NCBI GenBank assembly: GCA_017483575.1
Contig: JAFUWF010000017.1
Span: forward strand, 1 to 64,000
Origin: Bacteroidales bacterium
GTDB lineage: Bacteria > Bacteroidota > Bacteroidia > Bacteroidales > P3
Direction: 5' to 3'
Length of the DNA stretch: 64,000 nucleotides
Shown here: positions 43,246 through 50,719 of the stretch, one piece after another
Layout: every line of letters begins with the position of its first letter
Position numbering within the stretch: position 1 is the first letter of the stretch
Made by a program: the position numbers and the translations under genes
Notes under the pieces: generated by a model
Seen by the model: the letters and a program-made list of their open reading frames with translations, nothing else
What the model was told of the DNA's origin: nothing
Databases searched by the model: none

Positions 43246-44192
43246 TGGAACGCTGCCAGTATTGCTATAAAGAGTTGTCGCCCGGCGAGCGTCACTATCA
43301 CCGCCACTGCGCGAAGAGGTTTTTCGGCACATACAAAGTGCCCGAGATTCCCTACACACGGGACAACATCAACGACCTCGCACAAACGCTGGTGAAGAGC
43401 CAGACCACTGTCACTGGTGTACAGCCCAAACTCTCCATGCATCTGTCGCGCGGGGGCAAAGATGAGCCCGACCGGCTGACCTTGGTGGGCATGTGGGGCA
43501 ACTACATCCTCAAGCCCCAAGCTAAAGCCTACCCCAACCTGCCAGAGAACGAGGACCTCACCATGCATCTGGCCACCTTGGCTGGCATCAACGTTGTCCC
43601 CCATACGCTGGCACACATGGCTGACGGAGAGCTCTGCTACCTGACCCGTCGCATCGACCGCACAAACGATGGCTGCAAGATACCCATGGAGGATGCCTGC
43701 CAACTCAGCGAGCGCCTGACTGAAGACAAATACCGTTCCTCCTACGAGCAGGTGTCCAAAATCATCCAGCGCTATTCCACCGTCGGAAAGCTCGACTTGG
43801 TGAACTTCTGGGAAGTGGTGATGTTCTCGTGGCTGACAGGCAACTCGGACATGCACCTGAAGAACTTCTCCTTATACATGCCAACCAGCGGCCAGTGGCA
43901 ACTCACCCCTGCCTACGACCTGCTGGCGGTACACCTGGCTATGCCATCCGACCGAGAGGAGCTCGCGCTGACCCTCAACGGTAAGAAAAGCAACATCAAA
44001 CGCGAAGACTTCATCCTCGCCATGAGCCGTTTCGGCATCAACGAAGTAGTGGTGCAGCGTATGATTGCCAAATTTGCAAAGATTTACCCCAAGTGGCAAT
44101 CCTGCATCGCAGAATCCTTCCTGCCGAAAGAATCACAGCATGACTTGTCCGACTATATCGCTGCAAAACTTGCCAAGCTCACAAATGTGTAG
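43242..44192 (+). CDS. hipT: HipT-like serine/threonine kinase toxin
   Basis: The 316-residue kinase begins with a zinc-ribbon-like CQYCYKEL and HRHCAKRFFG, then the Gly-rich loop VTGVQPKLSMHL. ATP-site Lys is in YILKPQ; the catalytic loop is GNSDMHLKNFSLYM and the metal site is LTPAYDLL. HipT of E. coli phosphorylates a tryptophanyl-tRNA synthetase; the target here is unknown. The Ser-x-Ser autophosphorylation pair before the Gly loop appears as Thr56-Val-Thr58. All kinase motifs look intact. Confidence 0.88.
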   Translation: MMERCQYCYKELSPGERHYHRHCAKRFFGTYKVPEIPYTRDNINDLAQTLVKSQTTVTGVQPKLSMHLSRGGKDEPDRLTLVGMWGNYILKPQAKAYPNLPENEDLTMHLATLAGINVVPHTLAHMADGELCYLTRRIDRTNDGCKIPMEDACQLSERLTEDKYRSSYEQVSKIIQRYSTVGKLDLVNFWEVVMFSWLTGNSDMHLKNFSLYMPTSGQWQLTPAYDLLAVHLAMPSDREELALTLNGKKSNIKREDFILAMSRFGINEVVVQRMIAKFAKIYPKWQSCIAESFLPKESQHDLSDYIAAKLAKLTNV

Positions 44193-44212
44193 ACGATGGA
44201 TTCCAATAAGCC

Positions 44213-44290
44213 GGCAATAAAGCCCCGCAGGTCTGACCCGTCTGCAACCACGAGCAGACCTACTTCCAGCTCAGGCCCGAGAACTATTAA
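44213..44290 (+). pseudogene. Duplicated 3' end of rubrerythrin
   Basis: These 78 bases match 42485-42562 at 70 of 78 positions and translate as APQV, a stop in place of the first Cys of the CPVC motif, then PVCNHEQTYFQLRPENY. It is not a gene but a remnant of a rubrerythrin terminus, with the whole hip module between it and the intact rbr. The convergent gene at 44287 ends inside it. Confidence 0.92.
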
Positions 44291-44832
44291 GCGCCGTCAC
44301 TCCACCAGCGGCGCAGTTTCTTTTCCAGGAAGAAGGTGTCGTATAGGTCGGGGGAGAGGCGGTAGACGGGGCCGCCGCGTGTGTAAAGCCATATCCAGCG
44401 GCGAAAATGTCGGGGATAGAAGTCGATTAAGGGCTCTTCTGTCCGGGAAATCGCGCGGATGTTGCGCCAAGGCAGACTGACATCCTTGACCGGCTTCCAA
44501 TCCCCGCCTTTCACTTTCCGCTGCGCTTTGGTGAGGCGTATGCCCTTCTCGAAGATATCAATTCTGTCGCCGATGTGTCGCAACCAAGTGATGGCACACC
44601 AAACCAACGCAATGATTCCCAACAACAAGAAGACCCAGTGCCACCACTTTGCATCGAACATGAGCAGCCCATAAAGCAGAAAAACTGCCAATGCCAAAGG
44701 AAGCAACGCCATCAGGCCGACGCGCAATATCGACCGGTAGACCTTCGCGGGCTTACCCCAATCCTCATTCTCTTCGGCGATGCGCCGACGCACGGCTTTG
44801 AGCTGGTTGCAGATGTGTTTTCCTCGGTTCAT
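44287..44832 (-). CDS. Membrane protein with PH-like cytosolic part and GKxIC N-terminus
   Basis: The 181-residue protein starts MNRGKHICNQLKAVRRRIAEEN, a short motif that recurs at the N-terminus of otherwise different Bacteroidales membrane proteins. Two hydrophobic helices follow (residues 35-85). The C-terminal half alternates basic strands (GIRLTKAQRKVKGGDWKPV, SLPWRNIRAI) as in bacterial PH-like domains. Function is unknown. It is transcribed alone from a promoter at 44840. Confidence 0.65.
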   Translation of the reverse strand: MNRGKHICNQLKAVRRRIAEENEDWGKPAKVYRSILRVGLMALLPLALAVFLLYGLLMFDAKWWHWVFLLLGIIALVWCAITWLRHIGDRIDIFEKGIRLTKAQRKVKGGDWKPVKDVSLPWRNIRAISRTEEPLIDFYPRHFRRWIWLYTRGGPVYRLSPDLYDTFFLEKKLRRWWSDGA

Positions 44833-44839
44833 AGCGACT

Positions 44840-44848
44840 GCAAAGATA
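44840..44848 (-). promoter_or_regulatory. Promoter -7 element of the GKxIC membrane protein
   Basis: The complement TATCTTTGC lies 8 bp upstream of the ATG, implying a nearly leaderless message. Confidence 0.7.
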
Positions 44849-44866
44849 CGAAAAAAAAATTATTCT

Positions 44867-44947
44867 GACACGAATTTCCATTAATTGACCATTAAATATT
44901 CATGGAAAATTCATGGCAATTCGTGTTTAATAAAGTAGATATTCGTG
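44867..44947. repeat. Nested inverted repeats in the spacer before patB
   Basis: CACGAATT (44869-44876) pairs with AATTCGTG (44918-44925), and the wider GACACGAAT with ATTCGTGTC at 44939-44947. Inner CCATTAATT/CATTAAAT and ATTCATGG units repeat at about 10 nt. It resembles the facing arrays elsewhere. Confidence 0.7.
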
Positions 44948-45002
44948 TCTTACAGAAAATAAAACAGTCCATTTCTCGTTATATATCCAAAAACAAACAA
45001 CA

Positions 45003-46178
45003 ATGAAACAATACGATTTCGACACCCCGATAGACCGCCACGGCACCGACTGCTTCAAGTGGGACGCGATGCCAGCGATGTACCATCGCGACGACCTCAC
45101 CCCCATGTGGGTGGCGGACATGGACTTCCGCTCGCCGGACTTCGTGATGGAAGCCATCCGCCGCCGCTGCGACCACGAGGTGCTGGGCTACACCATGCCC
45201 TCCGACGGCTACTGGCAGGCGGTGACCTCCTGGCTGGCCAAGCACTACGACATCCACACCACCCGCGAGAGCCTCCACTTCATCCCTGGCATCGTGGCGG
45301 GCATCTCGTATGCCCTGCTGTGCCTGACGCAACCCGGAGACAAAGTGCTGGTCACCACGCCCGTCTACCCACCCTTCCTCAACCTGCCGAGGGAAAGCGG
45401 ACGGGAACTGGTGTGCTGCCAACTGAAGATTGCCGACAACCGTTTCGTCATCGACTTCGACGACTTCGAGCGCCGTGCCGAGGGCTGCAAGGTCTTCATT
45501 ATGAGCAACCCGCACAACCCCGCGGGCACCGTGTGGGGCAAGGAGACGCTGCAGCGCATCGCCGACATCTGCATCCGCAAAGGCATCATCGTCATCAGCG
45601 ACGAGATCCACGCCGACCTCACCCTGCCGCCCCACCGCCATGTGAGCTACAGCACCGTGTCGGAAGCCGCCGCGCGCCACAGCATCACCTTCATGGCCCC
45701 CAGCAAGACCTTCAACATCGCCGGCCTCGGCAGCTCTGTATGCTACATCAGCGACGAAGACCTGCGCCGCCGCTTCTACGGCTGGCTCGACGCCCTGGGC
45801 GTGGCGGGCGGCAACATCTTCGCCTTCACGGCCGCCGAAGCCGCCTTCGCCCACGGCGAGGAGTGGCTGCAGCAGATGCTCGCCTACCTGCAAGCCAACG
45901 TGCAGACGCTGGACAACTTCCTAAAGACCAGACTCCCCGAGGTCAAGGCCGTCCTCCCCGAAGCCTCCTACCTCGCCTGGCTCGACTTCAGCGCCTACGG
46001 CATCCCCCACAAGAAGCTCGCCGACCGCTTCATCAACGAGGCCAACGTGGTGATGAATGATGGCACCACATTTGGCGGCAAAGCCTACGAAGGCTGCTTC
46101 CGCCTCAACCTCGGCTGCCCCCGCTCACAGCTCCTCGACGCCCTCGACCGCATCGCCCACACAATAGAGACCAGATAA
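45003..46178 (+). CDS. patB: MalY/PatB-type PLP enzyme (probable cystathionine beta-lyase)
   Basis: The 391-residue aminotransferase-fold enzyme has the MalY/PatB opening (MWVADMDFRSPDFV), NPHNPAGTVW, the PLP-binding Asp in SDEIHADL, and the Schiff-base Lys in PSKTFNIAGLG. Members cleave C-S bonds of cystathionine or cysteine conjugates; some are aminotransferases. A heptamer array fills the spacer to the next gene. Confidence 0.92.
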   Translation: MKQYDFDTPIDRHGTDCFKWDAMPAMYHRDDLTPMWVADMDFRSPDFVMEAIRRRCDHEVLGYTMPSDGYWQAVTSWLAKHYDIHTTRESLHFIPGIVAGISYALLCLTQPGDKVLVTTPVYPPFLNLPRESGRELVCCQLKIADNRFVIDFDDFERRAEGCKVFIMSNPHNPAGTVWGKETLQRIADICIRKGIIVISDEIHADLTLPPHRHVSYSTVSEAAARHSITFMAPSKTFNIAGLGSSVCYISDEDLRRRFYGWLDALGVAGGNIFAFTAAEAAFAHGEEWLQQMLAYLQANVQTLDNFLKTRLPEVKAVLPEASYLAWLDFSAYGIPHKKLADRFINEANVVMNDGTTFGGKAYEGCFRLNLGCPRSQLLDALDRIAHTIETR

Positions 46179-46210
46179 TTTCAATTTTCAATTCTCAATT
46201 TTCAATTTCC
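46179..46210. repeat. Heptamer array (TCAATTT) between patB and the TonB-like gene
   Basis: TCAATTT, TCAATTC, TCAATTT and TCAATTT follow the patB stop directly and end at the next ATG. Confidence 0.92.
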
Positions 46211-47017
46211 ATGAAGCACCTCCTCCTCCCTACCCTGCTGCTCCTCGCCCTCAACGGCTGTGCGCAGACGCCAAGCAGCAAAACCACCGACACACAGGAC
46301 AAAGACCTGATAATAAACGCAGACACGGCGGCGCAATACCAGTGCACCTACTGCGTCCATGAACACGAGCCCGAGTTCCCCGGCGGCATGGAGGCCCTGT
46401 ACGCCTACCTCGACAGCGCGGTGCGCTACCCGCAGGTGGCGCTGGACTACGGCATCGAGGGCAAGATATTCCTCACCTTCGTCGTGGAGACCGACGGCAG
46501 CATCACCGAGCCGCGGGTGATGCGCGGCCTGCCCGGCGGATGCTCCCGTGCGGCGGTCGACGCCGTCAGGCGCATGCCGCGCTGGAGCCCCGGCAAGCAA
46601 TACTGCACTTCCGACAGCACACTCGTACCCGTGCGCGTGCAGTTCAACCTGCCCGTCAACTTCCGCCTCGACCCCCGGCAGCCCCGCACCATCGGCGGCA
46701 GCGAGGAGGGCGACAAGGAGGTCATCCCCACCTACCCCGGCGGCATCGAAGCCCTCTACCGCTACCTCGCCACCCACATCGACCGTCCGCTCGGGGAATG
46801 GGTCGGCGTGCTGACCCCCACCCTCGATTTCGACAGCGTGGGCACCATCACCGGAGTCCGCCTTCCCGACTGCAACCCCATGGCCGACGCCCTCCGCGAG
46901 GCCTTCCACGCCATGCCACGCTGGAACATGCCCACCATGAAGTCCTCCCTCTCCAGCCCGCTCCTCATCGTACCTATCAACCTCCCCAAGCTGCTCGAAC
47001 TGCGCAATAAACAATAA
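46211..47017 (+). CDS. Lipoprotein with two TonB-C-like domains
   Basis: The 268-residue product has a lipobox (LALNGC). Two related domains follow: residues 55-150 with PEFPGGMEALYAYLDS, GIEGKIFLTFVVETDGSI and AVRRMPRWSPGKQ, and residues 175-262 with TYPGGIEALYRYL and AFHAMPRWN. These are TonB C-terminal signatures. There is no N-terminal membrane helix of the classic TonB type; it is anchored by lipid. Its function may be outer-membrane energy coupling or simply a protein-binding lipoprotein. Confidence 0.8.
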   Translation: MKHLLLPTLLLLALNGCAQTPSSKTTDTQDKDLIINADTAAQYQCTYCVHEHEPEFPGGMEALYAYLDSAVRYPQVALDYGIEGKIFLTFVVETDGSITEPRVMRGLPGGCSRAAVDAVRRMPRWSPGKQYCTSDSTLVPVRVQFNLPVNFRLDPRQPRTIGGSEEGDKEVIPTYPGGIEALYRYLATHIDRPLGEWVGVLTPTLDFDSVGTITGVRLPDCNPMADALREAFHAMPRWNMPTMKSSLSSPLLIVPINLPKLLELRNKQ

Positions 47018-47027
47018 CAACCTGGCC

Positions 47028-49031
47028 ATGAAACGACTGGTTCTGATAGCATTTATTCTGACCATGGGCACCCTTTCGGCGCAGGAATATGTCACCCTGA
47101 AGGGGCGCATCACCGACAGCCGCACGCGCAAGGCGGTGCCCTACGCCGCCGTGCTGCTACAGGGCACCAATACGGGCACGCAGAGCAACGACGCGGGCGA
47201 GTGGAAATTGAAAATTGAGAATGGAAAATTGAAAAATAATGACATGGTCCTCTTCTCGGCCATGGGCTATAAGCGGTTGGCCGTCAGCGTAGAGCAGCTG
47301 ATAAAGAAGGGCGACGTGCGCCTCGAGCCCCACGCCATGGAGCTGAAGGAGGTGCAGGTGACGGGCTTCGTCACACCGCAGGCCATCATCGCCGAGGCCG
47401 TGCGCCGAATACCGGAGAACTACCACACCGACACCACCATCGACACCTGGTTCCTGCGCGACTACCGCCTGCTCGACGGCAACCTCTACCTCTTCGACGA
47501 GAGCGTGATGGACGTGCTGCGCTACGGCTACGCCCACGACAGCACCAAGCGGGGCTACTCCTTCAGCGACCGCCAGCGCGAGATGGACAACAACTACAAG
47601 TCCGTCCTGCGCCACCGCCTACTGGTGCTCGACAGCCTCAGCGTGCGCCTCGCCGCCGGCGACATGCCCAAGGCCATGGCCGACATGGCCTTCAGCGACA
47701 ACAATATCTTCAGCGAGTCCATGCTCACACCGCAAGCCAATTTCAGCACCGCCGAGCGCTTTGTGAAAAGGAACAAGTACGACCCCATCCGGGAATACAC
47801 CGACGACGAGGGCGTGGCCTACTGGGTGCTGCGAGGCTACGGCCGCACAAGCAACCCTCATTTCAAGGCCCACTACACGCTGCACATCCGGCAGGACAAC
47901 TTCGCCGTGGTGGACTACCTATTCGACAGCGACAGCGGCCGCTACGACTACCCCGAGGGCATCTGGTGGAACCAGCCCTGGACTGCAAGACACAGCCACC
48001 GGAACATAGACCAGGAGCACTACGAGCTGCGCAACGGCAAGTACAGCCTGACGCACTCGCTGCGCTACAGCGACATCACCTACTACTGCCACCAGGCCTA
48101 CGGCTACGAGCTGGCCAACGCGGAGCAGCGCGTCGTCACCTGCCGCGAGATGCTGCTCACCGACCAGCGTCCGGGCGACACCTCCTTCCTGCGCCAGCGC
48201 AACGTGCTGGGCTACAAGAACCAAGGCTACGCCGACGCCATGGGCCAGAGCAGCTACGACGAGGACTTCTGGGGCCAGTACAACACCCTGCCGCTGGACA
48301 GCGCCATCCGCGAGAAGCTGGAGGCCTTCTATCCAACCAATCGGAATAATCAGAATAATCAGATTACTCAGAATACTCAGAGTACTCAGAGCACTCCGAA
48401 TCATCCGATGATTCTCAACCCAGCCGCCAAGCAGGACTCCCTCGTCGCCCTGCGGGCCGCCAAGGACACCACGCCGGCCACCATCGCCCCCCTGCCCCGC
48501 TGGGTCTTCTACCGCTACGGAGGCATCGGCGGCAACCGCCTCATCGGCGACGACGGCAAGAGCCGCCGCGGCATCAGCCAGCAGCTGGGCCTCGGCACAC
48601 GCCTCCACCTCGGCGGGCGCTTCCACCTCTACGCCGACCTGCAGTACGCCTGGATGCACACCAAGGCCGACTTCGGCCACCTCAACACCCACAGCCTCAC
48701 CGTGCCCCTGCGCCTGAGCTTCGACATCGCCAAGCCCTCGCCCAACTTCGACAGCCGCCTCTACGTGGCCGTCGGCGGCTGGGGCCGCTACACCTTCTTC
48801 GGCCACGTGGGCAACGACACCGACATCTTGGACCGCCGGCACACCGCCGGCACACCGCAAACCGGCATCATCGACCACTGGGACTACGGCTGGAGCTGGA
48901 CCATCGGCGCGGAGTTCTTCCGCACCATCTCGCTGGAGTGGACCTCCTATCGCAGCCTGCGCACCTCGATGCTCGACGGCAGCGAGCTCTTCCGCCATAA
49001 CGGCGCCTTCACGCTGAGCATCAATTTCTAA
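47028..49031 (+). CDS. Outer-membrane protein with carboxypeptidase-regulatory-like N-terminal domain
   Basis: The 667-residue protein has a signal peptide (ending TLSAQ), then a CarboxypepD-reg-like beta domain with KGRITDSRTRKAVPYAAVLL, and later strands that suggest an outer-membrane barrel (LGLGTRLHLGGRFHLYADLQ). It resembles DUF5686-type proteins but is shorter, so the family is not certain. A heptamer array inserts WKLKIENGKLKN within the regulatory domain, and a 9-nt array gives a NNQITQNTQSTQST linker before the C-terminal third. It is 10 bp after the TonB-like gene. Confidence 0.75.
   Translation: MKRLVLIAFILTMGTLSAQEYVTLKGRITDSRTRKAVPYAAVLLQGTNTGTQSNDAGEWKLKIENGKLKNNDMVLFSAMGYKRLAVSVEQLIKKGDVRLEPHAMELKEVQVTGFVTPQAIIAEAVRRIPENYHTDTTIDTWFLRDYRLLDGNLYLFDESVMDVLRYGYAHDSTKRGYSFSDRQREMDNNYKSVLRHRLLVLDSLSVRLAAGDMPKAMADMAFSDNNIFSESMLTPQANFSTAERFVKRNKYDPIREYTDDEGVAYWVLRGYGRTSNPHFKAHYTLHIRQDNFAVVDYLFDSDSGRYDYPEGIWWNQPWTARHSHRNIDQEHYELRNGKYSLTHSLRYSDITYYCHQAYGYELANAEQRVVTCREMLLTDQRPGDTSFLRQRNVLGYKNQGYADAMGQSSYDEDFWGQYNTLPLDSAIREKLEAFYPTNRNNQNNQITQNTQSTQSTPNHPMILNPAAKQDSLVALRAAKDTTPATIAPLPRWVFYRYGGIGGNRLIGDDGKSRRGISQQLGLGTRLHLGGRFHLYADLQYAWMHTKADFGHLNTHSLTVPLRLSFDIAKPSPNFDSRLYVAVGGWGRYTFFGHVGNDTDILDRRHTAGTPQTGIIDHWDYGWSWTIGAEFFRTISLEWTSYRSLRTSMLDGSELFRHNGAFTLSINF
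47202..47240. repeat. Heptamer array (AAATTGA) in the outer-membrane protein gene
   Basis: GAAATTG, AAAATTG, AGAATGG, AAAATTG and AAAAATA units are read in-frame as WKLKIENGKLKN. The same DNA in the other orientation forms signal peptides at 22.5 and 27.1 kb. Confidence 0.9.
48340..48410. repeat. 9-nt array (AGAATACTC) in the outer-membrane protein gene
   Basis: Seven units of GGAATAATC/AGAATACTC/AGAGTACTC type are read as NNQ, ITQ, NTQ, STQ repeats. Confidence 0.92.
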
Positions 49032-50176
49032 AGAAGACTGAGTATGGGCCTCACGGCCTCCTGCGGCGAGAAAGGCTGCAGGGCTACACGGCGTTGGGCC
49101 AGATGCTCCGCCGTGAACTCCTGCGCCATGAGGCTGTCCAACGCCGCGCGCATCGCCTCGGGGCTGTCGGCCACGGTACATAGTCCTTCCAGTCCCGTAC
49201 CGGCCACCATGGCGCTGTTCACCAGGCAGAAACGTCCGGCATAGAGCGAGTTCAGCAGCTTCAACTTGAGGCCTGTAGCCTGCCCCGTCACCATCACGCA
49301 CACATGCGCCTCCTCCACCAGCCGTTGCATCGTCCCGTCGTCAGGGCTGCCAACCAACTCCACATTCGGCATCGCATCTATCCTTTCGCGCAGCCACGCC
49401 GGCGGCTCGTTGCCAGCCACCACCAACCGGTGCTCCGACCCCTTGAAAACCTTGTCCAGCAGATACTCCACCGCATGATAGTTCTCCGCCACCGCCAGGT
49501 TCCCATGATAAAGCGCGAAGCGCTCTCCTACCTCCGACCTCCTACCTCCTACCTCATACCTCCTACCTCCTACCTCCCCAAAGGGGTGCATCCCCGTGGA
49601 CAGCAGCACATTCCGGCACCCCATGCGGACCAGCTCCTTCTGGTCGGCAGGCGAAATGGCCAGCACCGCCGAGGCACGGCGGAGGATAGGTTCATAGCGA
49701 CGTATCTTCCTAGCTTCAAGCTTCAAGTAGAGACGTTTCCCCAACCGCCTCTCCGCCGCTGCCAGCTGTCCGTAGTAGTCGGCCTCGATATTATGCGCGC
49801 GCACCATCACCATGCGGTCGCGCGTCAGCGCCTCGTCCTCCAGCAGCAGGCAGCAATGCAGCCCCTCAAGGAGGATGGGATAGCGGTCCTGCATCAACCT
49901 CGCCGTCAACTCCCTGCTGTGCCGCGAGCTAACGATGAACGGCCGTCGGTCGAGCATCCGCAAAGGCGACATATCGCGGCGGTAGTATCGCACCTCCTCG
50001 CACCAGCGCTCCAGCTCCGGCGCCGGACCACGGCCATAGTCGAAGCAGTGCAGATGCACGCGCACACCGGCCTCCGCCAACGCCTTGAGGCGATAGAACA
50101 CGTCGATCACCCCGCCGTAGTTCGCCGGCAGCGGCACGTTGAACGTCACAATATGCAGATGCCCATCATTTCTCAT
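49028..50176 (-). CDS. Glycosyltransferase (GT4-like)
   Basis: The 382-residue protein has the GT-B pattern: an N-terminal Rossmann-like half (HIVTFNVPLPANYGGVIDV, RAHNIEADYYGQL) and a C-terminal donor half (YHGNLAVAENYHAVEYLLD, LVVAGNEPPAWL, VELVGSPDDGTMQRLVEEAHV, TGLKLKLLNSLYAGRF). The acceptor is unknown. Between the halves, a heptamer array inserts two copies of the heptad EVGGRRY/EVGGRRS. Its ATG is itself inside another array at 50168-50200. It converges with the outer-membrane protein gene, overlapping by 4 bp. Confidence 0.82.
   Translation of the reverse strand: MRNDGHLHIVTFNVPLPANYGGVIDVFYRLKALAEAGVRVHLHCFDYGRGPAPELERWCEEVRYYRRDMSPLRMLDRRPFIVSSRHSRELTARLMQDRYPILLEGLHCCLLLEDEALTRDRMVMVRAHNIEADYYGQLAAAERRLGKRLYLKLEARKIRRYEPILRRASAVLAISPADQKELVRMGCRNVLLSTGMHPFGEVGGRRYEVGGRRSEVGERFALYHGNLAVAENYHAVEYLLDKVFKGSEHRLVVAGNEPPAWLRERIDAMPNVELVGSPDDGTMQRLVEEAHVCVMVTGQATGLKLKLLNSLYAGRFCLVNSAMVAGTGLEGLCTVADSPEAMRAALDSLMAQEFTAEHLAQRRVALQPFSPQEAVRPILSLL
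49525..49577. repeat. Heptamer array (GGAGGTA) in the glycosyltransferase gene
   Basis: About seven units are read on the minus strand as EVGGRRYEVGGRRSEVG. The units at the two positions where the frame would give TAG are TAT and TCG variants. Confidence 0.92.
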
Positions 50177-50200
50177 TTCTCATTTTTCATTTCTCATTTT
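50168..50200. repeat. Heptamer array (AATGAGA) providing a start codon
   Basis: On the minus strand AATGAGA, AATGAAA and AATGAGA precede AATGATG. The start codon of the glycosyltransferase is the ATG of the last AATGAGA unit. Confidence 0.85.
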
Positions 50201-50639
50201 AAAACCAATTGGTCAGACCCAGCAGATAGGAGGATACGATGTATCGCAGCAGCTTGCCGACGAACATGATGAGGCATGTCCACAAGGGGTTCAGCCGCAT
50301 GAAACCCATGGCGATGGCCAAGGGGTCGCCCACAATGGGCAGCCACGTCAGCAACGCCGCCCACACGCCGTACTTCTCTATGTGTCCGCGGAAACGCTCT
50401 ATCTTCTCCCGCTTCACCTTGAACCACCGCTCCAGCCACTCCCACTTGCATAGCCAGCCCATGTAGAAGCTGATCATGCCTCCGGCGGTGTTGCCCAGCG
50501 TGGCCACCAGCACGATGACCGGCACGGGGTAGCCCAGCAGCATGGCGCCTGCCACTATCGCCTCCGACGAGAAGGGGATGATGGTGGCCGACAGCAGGCA
50601 CGCCAGGAAGAGTCCGAAGAGTCCGAGGTTTTCCAACAT
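50199..50639 (-). CDS. DedA/YqaA-family membrane protein
   Basis: The start at 50639 (MLENLGLFGLFLACLL) gives 146 residues; a longer frame from 50687 runs through a palindrome. The protein has SATIIPFSSEAIVAGAMLLG, GNTAGGMISFYMG and WLPIVGDPLAIAMGFMRLNP, the conserved YqaA/DedA pattern, and about four membrane segments. DedA proteins move lipid carriers or support proton-motive force. It lies upstream of the glycosyltransferase on the same strand and is divergent from the GNAT-HD gene. Confidence 0.85.
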   Translation of the reverse strand: MLENLGLFGLFLACLLSATIIPFSSEAIVAGAMLLGYPVPVIVLVATLGNTAGGMISFYMGWLCKWEWLERWFKVKREKIERFRGHIEKYGVWAALLTWLPIVGDPLAIAMGFMRLNPLWTCLIMFVGKLLRYIVSSYLLGLTNWF

Positions 50640-50670
50640 ATTCAATCCGTATAACGTAGAATCCCAATCA

Positions 50671-50693
50671 AATATTGTGCCAAACACAATATT
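50671..50693. promoter_or_regulatory. Palindrome between divergent genes
   Basis: AATATTGTG and CACAATATT form perfect 9-bp arms around CCAAA, centred in the 80-bp gap between the YqaA-like and GNAT-HD genes. It is a likely repressor site for one or both. Confidence 0.65.
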
Positions 50694-50719
50694 TCTGCCA
50701 TTTCGGCGTTACCTCTGAC

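Noticed and set aside
44196-44480. A 94-codon plus-strand frame after hipT
   Set aside because: Its sequence is the out-of-frame rubrerythrin duplicate followed by antisense of the membrane protein gene.
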